Source: Phycisphaera sp.
GTDB lineage: Bacteria; Planctomycetota; Phycisphaerae; Phycisphaerales; Phycisphaeraceae
Direction: 5' to 3'
DNA length: 5,702 nucleotides
Assembly: GCA_029287335.1 (NCBI GenBank)
Contig: JARFRI010000212.1
Location: 1-5,702 of the forward strand
Positions 1-3,945 of the stretch are shown piece by piece (position 1 is the first letter of the stretch; every line of letters starts with the position of its first letter). Both the position numbers and the translations under genes were made by a program. The notes under the pieces are model-generated. The model did not search any database, was not told the origin of the DNA, and saw only the letters and a list, made by a program, of their open reading frames with translations.

Positions 1-87
1 CTCGCCAAGGGCACGTACTTCATCGCGATCGAAAGCGGCGGCGAATACGAAGACCTGGGCGTCTACGACCTGACGATCAGCCAGTGA
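1..87 (+). CDS. C-terminal end of a gene; possible secreted protein with PPC-like beta-sandwich domain (partial)
   Basis: The frame is open from the first base of the window and ends at TGA (85-87), giving 28 residues that begin LAKGTYFIAIESGGEYEDLG and finish YDLTISQ. The pattern 'GTYFIAI(E)S.G...D.G.YDLTI' matches the last strands of bacterial pre-peptidase C-terminal (PPC) and related beta-sandwich domains. These domains are common at the ends of secreted proteases and adhesin-like proteins in planctomycetes. The assignment rests on about 20 residues, so it is only suggestive; the catalytic or main part of the protein lies outside the window. No clear T-run terminator follows the stop. An imperfect dyad overlapping the stop (83-94 with 153-164) is the only nearby structure. 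Coding status is fairly sure from the frame and codon use; the domain name is a guess. Confidence 0.75.
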   Translation, partial: LAKGTYFIAIESGGEYEDLGVYDLTISQ

Positions 88-164
88 GTTGATCCCCAAA
101 AGATCGATGATCACATTGTTCAATCAGTCGCACGTTGATTAAAAAGTGTGAAGATCAACTGACT
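83..164. repeat. Imperfect 12-bp inverted repeat flanking the upstream part of the gap
   Basis: AGTGAGTTGATC (83-94) is matched by GATCAACTGACT (153-164), 11 of 12 positions complementary, separated by 58 bases. Within the spacer a smaller dyad occurs, AATCA (122-126) with TGATT (136-140). The block lies about 45 to 125 bases upstream of the predicted sigma-54 start point, where enhancer-binding activators often have palindromic sites. That role is inference only. It could also be a 3' structure of the preceding transcript. Confidence 0.35.
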
Positions 165-182
165 CTCGAATCTTTTCGTTAA

Positions 183-198
183 TGGCACAACGATTGCA
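183..198 (+). promoter_or_regulatory. Sigma-54 (RpoN) promoter, full consensus
   Basis: TGGCAC (183-188), five bases, then TTGCA (194-198) match the -24/-12 consensus TGGCAC-N5-TTGCW at every defined position. The GG and GC dinucleotides (184-185 and 196-197) are exactly 10 bases apart, as the family requires. The predicted start of transcription is near base 209. The only + strand gene downstream is the transporter at 473, so the leader would be about 264 nt. No convincing sigma-70 promoter is visible between 209 and 472. RpoN promoters need an AAA+ enhancer-binding protein; none is encoded in the window. Confidence 0.75.
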
Positions 199-208
199 CA
201 GTACCCCA

Positions 209-472
209 ACGGCCCATGCGGTCGGTACTTTTGCTCAGCAACTGAGCAAAGACGCATGAATACGCCAAGAGATGCCTACCTTGCAGGCATCAGCACCCTG
301 GAAGCGGAGTCCACACCTGTTTGGTCGCAATATTTGAAGTAGTTCACGCGACACACCAGAAAAGACGCCTCGGACCAACACGACAAATGGATCACCAAGA
401 CAAGCCCAAACGGGCTTGAGGTGTTGCATGGTCTAAAACCTACGTAACGGATTACATCGGGAATAAGCCAAG
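209..472 (+). ncRNA. Dyad-rich leader or possible small RNA upstream of the transporter gene
   Basis: This 264-base stretch has no supported gene but carries several inverted repeats after the sigma-54 promoter. TTTGCTCAG (230-238) pairs with CTGAGCAAA (242-250) around a 3-base loop. GATGCCT (271-277) pairs with AGGCATC (285-291). GTCGC (324-328) pairs with GCGAC (348-352). CAAGCCC (401-407) pairs with GGGCTTG (412-418) around AAAC. An outer pairing of GACCAACAC (373-381) with GTGTT (421-425) plus GGTC (430-433) encloses the last hairpin. None is followed by a T-run, so they are not ordinary terminators. It is either a folded 5' leader of the transporter mRNA or a separate small RNA. It matches no riboswitch class that I recognise. 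Confidence 0.4.
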
Positions 473-1747
473 ATGAATTCGCAAGAGACTCAAATCATGA
501 ATCAGGATCAAGTGCTAACCAATCCATCGATTGATATCCAATCCGGCCGTGCGTGGTTGACCAGTGGCTCGCTTGTCCCGGTTGTTTTGTACGCCGGGCT
601 TGCGTGCGCTGGCGTTTCGATCGCGATCTTCGGCTGCATGCTGTCGATGATCCAGTCCGACCTTGCGCTCACCCAATCGCAAGCGGGCCTGTGCCAGGCA
701 ATCTTCTTTACTGGCCACCTGATCGGCGCGATCCTGACCGGCCGGTTGATGGGTAGCTTTTCAGCACGCTGGGTCTGGGTATTGGGCCTGGGCGCGACCT
801 TCATCGGGACGCTGATGACCGGCGTGCCTTCGCTGCCCATCTTGATGCTCGGGCGTTTGCTCGCGGGATTTGGCTTGGCGTCGTCGGTGCTGTTTGCCAG
901 TGGTGTGATCGCGACGATGTATCCCAAACGCACGGGCGTGATGCTCAACCTTTTGCACGCACTGATCGCTGCTGCCGCAGCAACCACACTCATGATTGGT
1001 CAGTCGCTTGGCGAGATGCTGGGCAACTGGACCGCGGTGCTCTGGCTCGCTGCGGGGCTTGCCGCGGTGCCGATGGCGCTCGCCGCCATCATGCCCGGCA
1101 CGCCAAGGGTTGAATCCGACAGCAACGCGGGCTTTGGCGTACTCAAAACCGTTGCCCTCAGCGCCCTGGTGCTGCCCTTGTTGCCTGCGATCATCGGTTA
1201 CGTCGCGGTCGAGCAGGCGATCACCGTTTTCCTACCACAACTCATCGAAACAAAGTTCCTGGTCAATGGACCTTACGCTGCAAAGCTTACTGCGATGCTC
1301 TGGCTGGGCATCATCATTGGTCGTGTCGGGTCGGTCGTGATCGGCCAGCGTATTCATGAAAGCGTACAACTGATCGTCGGCGGCATGGGCATGGGCCTGT
1401 GCATGATGATGGCACTGGTGGTTCCACAGGTCGGGATGATCCCGATGCTGGTGCTCGTCGCGGGTATCGCTGGCGGACCGATGGTGCCGTTGGCTTTTGC
1501 AATCGCGGCGCGGCGCATGCCTAGCGCCCGAAACTCCGCGATGACCGTCTGCCAGATGGCGTGCTGTGCTGGCGGGATCTACGGCCCGCTCGTTGCCGGC
1601 ACGGTTGGCGACAGCGCGACACTCAATCTTGCGCTGATGTTCGGCTTCGCAACGGTCGCCATCGCGGTAATCCCGTTGATCCGAACGCTGCCTTTACCTG
1701 AGACGGATCAACCGATCCTACCCCAAGGGCAAGCCAAACCTCGGTAA
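473..1747 (+). CDS. Major facilitator superfamily (MFS) transporter, substrate unknown
   Basis: The 424-residue product has the usual MFS length and a 6+6 pattern of hydrophobic segments. Approximate helices are at 34-60, 72-93, 100-118, 122-148, 156-177, 185-207, 224-256, 269-291, 299-318, 321-345, 355-377 and 384-404, with a hydrophilic central linker near 208-222. The loop 2-3 signature is degenerate (GRLMGSFSARW, 90-100), and helix 5 lacks the GP motif of drug:proton antiporters, so a drug pump is not favoured. An acidic residue in helix 7 (E247, in VAVEQAITVFLPQ) recalls sugar and organic-solute carriers, but the substrate cannot be set. The chosen start ATG has CGGGAA about 10 bases upstream. 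A second in-frame ATG at 497 (residue 9) is possible, as the first 30 residues are hydrophilic. It appears to be a single-gene unit driven by the sigma-54 promoter. No + strand terminator with a T-run follows. Confidence 0.93.
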   Translation: MNSQETQIMNQDQVLTNPSIDIQSGRAWLTSGSLVPVVLYAGLACAGVSIAIFGCMLSMIQSDLALTQSQAGLCQAIFFTGHLIGAILTGRLMGSFSARWVWVLGLGATFIGTLMTGVPSLPILMLGRLLAGFGLASSVLFASGVIATMYPKRTGVMLNLLHALIAAAAATTLMIGQSLGEMLGNWTAVLWLAAGLAAVPMALAAIMPGTPRVESDSNAGFGVLKTVALSALVLPLLPAIIGYVAVEQAITVFLPQLIETKFLVNGPYAAKLTAMLWLGIIIGRVGSVVIGQRIHESVQLIVGGMGMGLCMMMALVVPQVGMIPMLVLVAGIAGGPMVPLAFAIAARRMPSARNSAMTVCQMACCAGGIYGPLVAGTVGDSATLNLALMFGFATVAIAVIPLIRTLPLPETDQPILPQGQAKPR

Positions 1748-1769
1748 GACAAAACCATCATTGGAAATT

Positions 1770-1803
1770 AAAAAAGACTCCAGACCCTGGATAGGGGCTG
1801 GAG
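1770..1803 (-). terminator. Rho-independent terminator reading on the minus strand
   Basis: CTCCAG (1778-1783) and CTGGAG (1798-1803) form a 6-bp stem, continued after one mismatch by CCC (1785-1787) with GGG (1794-1796), and closed by a 6-base loop. Read on the minus strand, the stem is followed by TC and six T (1775-1770). Read on the + strand, the run of A precedes the stem, so it does not serve the transporter gene in the usual way. It would stop transcripts entering from the right. The nearest intact minus-strand gene ends about 510 bases away at 2315; the gene remnant at 1993-2292 is closer. Confidence 0.7.
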
Positions 1804-1805
1804 CC

Positions 1806-1874
1806 GTAGAGCGTGTTTCGGAGCGCGAACATAGCTTCGCTCCGTCAAGCGGAGCTAGCACGCTCCGTTCCTAC
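1806..1874. repeat. Folded intergenic element built from CGGAGCG/CGCTCCG copies
   Basis: CGGAGCG (1819-1825) pairs with CGCTCCG (1838-1844). The second of these can alternatively pair through GCTCCG (1839-1844) with CGGAGC (1850-1855), and a further CGCTCCG lies at 1861-1867. AGCGTG (1810-1815) with CACGCT (1859-1864), and GTAG (1806-1809) with CTAC (1871-1874), can enclose the whole as an outer stem. A further CGGAGCG sits at 1933-1939. The two inner hairpins are mutually exclusive. The arrangement suggests a dispersed palindromic intergenic repeat or a structured RNA, not protein-coding sequence. Confidence 0.5.
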
Positions 1875-1976
1875 ACATATAACAATCTGACACTGGATCA
1901 CCTCTTCTTTCGAATGCTCGGCCTAAAAAAAGCGGAGCGGTTTAATCAGCCGTCACTGACGCGAGCCTGCGGAACG

Positions 1977-1997
1977 AAAAAGCAGAGCACGCTCAGC
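1977..1997 (-). terminator. Small minus-strand terminator-like hairpin overlapping a stop codon
   Basis: GCAGAGC (1982-1988) and GCTCAGC (1991-1997) form a short stem with one mismatch and a very tight loop. On the minus strand it is followed by five T (1981-1977). It contains the TGA (1995-1993) that ends the minus-strand remnant frame. The loop is only 2 bases unless the inner pair opens, so its strength is doubtful. Its position exactly at the end of that frame is the reason for listing it. Confidence 0.35.
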
Positions 1998-2292
1998 CGC
2001 CGATGAATCCACGACCCTTGACGTCTCCAAGGATCACAACGCCTCTGCCGCGACTGTACACATCGCAACCGAGTCGGTCGGCTAGCCCGTGCATCGCCTG
2101 GTTCGGGGTTCTCCCGCCTCGCCGCGACGCCGTCCTTGCCGACAAGAGCATTATGGCAAGGCGATCGGGAAGGTCAAGGATTTTTTGCGAGCGGTTTGAG
2201 ATTTTCGTGAAATGTGGGCATGGGGTATTTTCTATGCCTACAAAGCAATAGAAAAAACCGCAGCAGTTGCTACCGTCTCGATTCGTTTTGAG
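1993..2292 (-). pseudogene. Probable 3' remnant of a minus-strand gene (no plausible start of its own)
   Basis: The frame is open on the minus strand for 99 codons before TGA (1995-1993). The last 60 residues look like real protein: DLPDRLAIMLLSARTASRR, then NQAMHGLADRLGCDVYSRG, and a glycine-rich end VVILGDVKGRGFIGG. This 'LLS.RT... ALADRLGC.VY' pattern recalls the C-terminal half of caspase-like or C80-like alpha/beta domains, where LLSC.TG is followed by a helix ending LA..LG.PV. The equivalent Cys is Ala here, and this similarity is from memory and weak. The upstream 40 codons are AT-rich and not convincing. The only ATG (2151-2149) would give 52 residues and begins inside the conserved-looking part. 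A terminator-like hairpin overlaps the stop and a strong terminator lies 190 bases on. I read it as a truncated gene; a short real gene is the alternative. Confidence 0.35.
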
Positions 2293-2304
2293 TTATTCAG
2301 TTAC

Positions 2305-2326
2305 AAAAAAAGCTTTACCGCTTCTT
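2305..2326 (-). terminator. Weak minus-strand terminator overlapping the end of the 162-residue gene
   Basis: On the minus strand AAGAAGC (2326-2320), a 6-base loop holding the stop codon, and GCTTTTTTT (2313-2305) can form a 7-bp stem with one G-U pair that runs into the T tract. Only two pairs are G-C, so it is weak. A second weak candidate lies at 2252-2273, where GTAGC-AACT-GCTGC (one G-U pair) is followed by GG and six T. Confidence 0.35.
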
Positions 2327-2803
2327 ACCCGTCAGCAGCTTCCACTTGCGCTTGACAAGGTCTTGCAGGTGCTCGACCTCGGTCTGAGCACTTGGCGACC
2401 ATCGGCACCAGTGGATCTGCACCGAGCACTTGGCCGAGCGGATCTGGTCGCGGACGAAGCGGTTGACGCGGCGCAGCGGGATCTGCTCAATGTGCTTGTC
2501 GTGCAGCGGGATCACGAGGATCGGCTGCTCGGGGTCGGGGATCACGTAGGCCATCGCGTCGGGCTCCTCGGCACCGGTGTCGTGCTTACCGTCCAGCACG
2601 TATTCGATGCACCATTGCCAGCCCTCGCCGAGCCAAACAATCCGGCGTTCGACGCCTTCATAGCCCTCAATGATGGCCATGATGTTGTTCAGGGCCTTGT
2701 AATGGGCTTCCTTGGGCTTGATCGGGTCGAGCAACTGCTCAAGCGTCGGCTCGGTCCAGCGGTCGGTCCAGGGCAGGCGGGTCGGATAGGCACTCTTACT
2801 CAT
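2315..2803 (-). CDS. Uncharacterised conserved-looking protein, 162 residues
   Basis: I do not recognise this family with confidence. The product is soluble, with no signal peptide or membrane helix, and has an N-terminal segment rich in Trp and Pro (PTRLPWTDRWTEPTLEQLL, 7-25). It continues with a helix (31-47), a central strand-like part (RIVWLGEGWQWCIEYVL, 54-70), a second strand region (MAYVIP and ILVIPL, 84-100) and two C-terminal helices (110-126, 137-156) ending in a basic tail (KRKWKLLTGKKR). The order helix, mixed sheet around a WxGxxWxW core, then two helices loosely recalls DUF1801/YdhG- or DUF3788-like small domains; this is a guess. The longer frame starts at 2863, but that ATG lies 1 base beyond the TATAAT box at 2865-2870, so transcripts from that promoter would begin inside it. 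The ATG at 2803 is therefore preferred, with no clear Shine-Dalgarno. The opposite-strand frame is rejected as a shadow. Confidence 0.8.
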   Translation of the reverse strand: MSKSAYPTRLPWTDRWTEPTLEQLLDPIKPKEAHYKALNNIMAIIEGYEGVERRIVWLGEGWQWCIEYVLDGKHDTGAEEPDAMAYVIPDPEQPILVIPLHDKHIEQIPLRRVNRFVRDQIRSAKCSVQIHWCRWSPSAQTEVEHLQDLVKRKWKLLTGKKR

Positions 2804-2864
2804 GGCGGTCTGCTGTTTGCGTGAGGAAAGCCCCGCTTCAGGCTGAAACAGGGGCGAATCCATG

Positions 2865-2893
2865 ATTATACCCTAAAAAAGCTATCCAGGCAA
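2865..2893 (-). promoter_or_regulatory. Sigma-70-type promoter for the 162-residue gene
   Basis: On the minus strand a perfect TATAAT (2870-2865) lies 17 bases downstream of TTGCCT (2893-2888), which matches TTGACA at four of six positions. The expected start of transcription is near 2857-2858. This gives a 5' leader of about 55 bases before the ATG at 2803 and rules out the upstream ATG (2863) for this transcript. Confidence 0.65.
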
Positions 2894-2972
2894 AGCAAAA
2901 CAGCCGGCCCTACCAAACGCCATCCGCCAAAGATCGCGGTTCAACTGCCCCGCTGACCCGATGTTTCGGCGG

Positions 2973-2978
2973 TACAAT
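2973..2978 (+). promoter_or_regulatory. -10-like box upstream of the receiver gene
   Basis: TACAAT (2973-2978) matches five of six positions of the sigma-70 -10 hexamer. It would place the start of transcription near 2985, about 20 bases before the chosen ATG at 3006, just upstream of its Shine-Dalgarno sequence. No good -35 element is found at 16-18 bases, so either an activator is involved or the call is wrong. If real, it excludes the upstream in-frame ATGs at 2961 and 2979. Confidence 0.35.
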
Positions 2979-3005
2979 ATGCCTTTGGCCGATCAGGAGA
3001 GCATC

Positions 3006-3509
3006 ATGACCAGCAACCCGCAGGCCCTTGCCATGAACGAAACCGATTTCGACCCCACCGGATCCGTGATCCTCGTGGTCGATGACAACGAGCAGAACGT
3101 CGAATTGCTGCAAGCCTACCTCGAGTCGATGCCCGTGGAGGTCCACGCGGCGTACGACGGCGTCGAAGCGCTGGGCAAGATTAGTGAAGGCCTCAAGCCG
3201 GACCTGATCTTGTTGGACGTGATGATGCCCAAGATGTCGGGCTTTGAGGTCTGTCGAAAGCTCAAGGCCGACGACGCAACCGCGGAAATCCCCGTGATGA
3301 TGGTCACCGCGCTCAACGAGCTAGGCGACATCGAGCGCGGCGTCGAAGCGGGCACCGACGAGTTCCTGAGCAAACCCGTCAACAAGCTCGAGCTGCTGAC
3401 GCGCGTCAAGTCCCTATTAAGAAGCGCCAAGCTCCGTCAAGCAGGCGACGACAAGGACGCGTACATCCGCGACCTGGAGCGCATGCTCGGGCAAGACGGC
3501 GATAAGTAA
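3006..3509 (+). CDS. Single-domain response regulator (CheY-like, PleD-type receiver)
   Basis: The 167-residue product is essentially one receiver domain (about 20-140). Visible family residues are the acidic pair D26-D27 (ILVVDDN), the phospho-acceptor D71 (LILLDVMMP), the switch threonine T101 (VMMVTA) and K123-P124 (FLSKPV). The set is complete, so phosphorylation is expected. The MMPKMSGFE loop and PVNKLELLTRVKSLLR tail are typical of receivers of the PleD/diguanylate cyclase and hybrid-kinase type. No GGDEF, HD-GYP or DNA-binding domain follows, only a short charged helix (139-162). It would act by protein contact in a phosphorelay or motility pathway; the partner kinase is not in the window. 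The start at 3006 is chosen because AGGAG (2995-2999) sits 6 bases upstream. Earlier in-frame ATGs (2961, 2979) lack this and overlap the likely promoter. The neighbour upstream is divergent; the flagellin lies 436 bases downstream. Confidence 0.92.
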   Translation: MTSNPQALAMNETDFDPTGSVILVVDDNEQNVELLQAYLESMPVEVHAAYDGVEALGKISEGLKPDLILLDVMMPKMSGFEVCRKLKADDATAEIPVMMVTALNELGDIERGVEAGTDEFLSKPVNKLELLTRVKSLLRSAKLRQAGDDKDAYIRDLERMLGQDGDK

Positions 3510-3520
3510 TTGAGCGCGGT

Positions 3521-3595
3521 GGCGCGGCAAGCCGCGGCGCTTCATCAGCGCTAACACAACAAAGTCTACAATGAAGCGCCGCGGCTTGCCGCGTC
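3521..3595. repeat. REPIN-like palindromic element (23-bp perfect inverted repeat)
   Basis: The arm at 3523-3545 and the arm at 3571-3593 are exact reverse complements over 23 bases, separated by a 25-base loop. Allowing one G-U pair, the stem extends to 3521/3595. Each arm also contains its own palindrome, GCGGCAAGCCGC (3525-3536) and GCGGCTTGCCGC (3581-3592), so each can fold alone. Two inverted REP-like units with a short spacer is the architecture of REPINs, which are mobilised by RAYT transposases. It starts 11 bases after the receiver stop codon. No T-run follows the right arm (it continues GTCCCCCC), so it is not a canonical terminator, though it could protect the mRNA 3' end. Confidence 0.7.
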
Positions 3596-3659
3596 CCCCC
3601 TCTCCGCCCACCGCCTCACGTCTACGTCAACCGCCCGACCGACAATTCCCCACCCCTTT

Positions 3660-3675
3660 CATCCGTTATCGGATG
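3660..3675. promoter_or_regulatory. Perfect 6-bp dyad CATCCG-TTAT-CGGATG
   Basis: CATCCG (3660-3665) and CGGATG (3670-3675) flank a 4-base AT-rich centre, and TTCATCTTTTCC follows. It could be a weak + strand terminator for the receiver transcript or a regulator binding site. CATCCG occurs again at 3775-3780 within the possible flagellin promoter. Both roles are inference. Confidence 0.3.
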
Positions 3676-3756
3676 TTCATCTTTTCCGCGTGTGCCGGTT
3701 GCGCCGTCTATGCGCCCGGCAATACGGGTCAGAGCAACAAATCTATGCGTGCGGAC

Positions 3757-3784
3757 TGAACCTGTCGCATTTGCCATCCGATTC
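3757..3784 (+). promoter_or_regulatory. Possible sigma-28 (FliA)-like promoter for the flagellin gene
   Basis: TGAA (3757-3760) lies 16 bases upstream of TCCGATTC (3777-3784), which keeps the CCGAT core of the flagellar sigma-28 -10 element. The -35 match is partial (consensus TAAA) and the spacer is one base longer than usual. A competing candidate with sigma-54 spacing, TGGC with GG (3829-3830) and GC (3841-3842) 10 bases apart, matches poorly in the flanking positions. The flagellin promoter cannot be decided from sequence alone. Confidence 0.25.
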
Positions 3785-3945
3785 TCCATTTGGCTGATCG
3801 GTGTGTTACCGGTTAGCTAGCGGAGTCTGGCCTTGAGCCGGCTCCAAACCTGCCCAGGGGCAGGGCCGCGTCGGGACGGCGCAGTACATGGCAAGGTTAG
3901 GTAATCACCGGCCTGTGCCGGCCCAAACGCAACGGAGGTAAAGAG
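3785..3945 (+). other. Structured leader of the flagellin gene with strong ribosome binding site
   Basis: No gene is supported here. The stretch holds the 10-base palindrome GAGCCGGCTC (3835-3844), a hairpin CCTGCC-CAGG-GGCAGG (3849-3864) and a hairpin CCGGC-CTGT-GCCGG (3908-3921). The Shine-Dalgarno sequence GGAGGT (3934-3939) then sits 6 bases before the ATG, which fixes the flagellin start. GGA triplets at 3822-3824, 3874-3876 and inside the Shine-Dalgarno are the kind of sites CsrA can use on flagellin leaders; nothing else supports CsrA control here. It matches no riboswitch that I recognise. Confidence 0.4.

Noticed and set aside
235..429. 64-residue minus-strand frame in the leader of the transporter
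   Set aside because: It has no ribosome binding site or promoter on that strand, and it coincides with several perfect hairpins that explain the sequence better. It cannot be fully excluded as a small protein.
1761..2006. 81-residue + strand frame after the transporter
   Set aside because: It starts at TTG, runs through the terminator stem and the CGGAGCG palindromes, and has no protein-like pattern.
2003..2251. 82-residue + strand frame over the minus-strand remnant
   Set aside because: It is rich in Pro, Arg and Ser with no recognisable pattern and no Shine-Dalgarno. The minus frame in the same place gives more protein-like sequence and ends at a terminator-like hairpin.
2267..2824. 185-residue + strand frame opposite the 162-residue gene
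   Set aside because: Its composition is rich in Leu, Val, Asp and Arg, as expected of a mirror frame. The minus strand has varied, fold-like sequence with several Trp, and a promoter in the right place.
2961..3005. Upstream in-frame starts for the receiver (ATG at 2961 and 2979)
   Set aside because: They lack a Shine-Dalgarno and overlap the TACAAT box. The ATG at 3006 has AGGAG at ideal spacing.
3521..3595. Canonical Rho-independent terminator for the receiver gene
   Set aside because: The hairpin is very stable but is followed by GTCCCCCC with no T-run on the + strand, and there is none on the minus strand. The nested inverted architecture fits a REP-type element better.
3571..3759. 62-residue + strand frame starting MKRRGLPRPPSPP
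   Set aside because: Its start codon and first residues are made by the right arm of the palindromic element, with no ribosome binding site and a Pro/Arg-rich composition.
3785..3945. Cyclic di-GMP (GEMM) riboswitch in the flagellin leader
   Set aside because: Such a switch would make sense next to flagellin, and GGGACGGCGCA looks faintly similar, but the conserved GEMM core and its two helices are not present.
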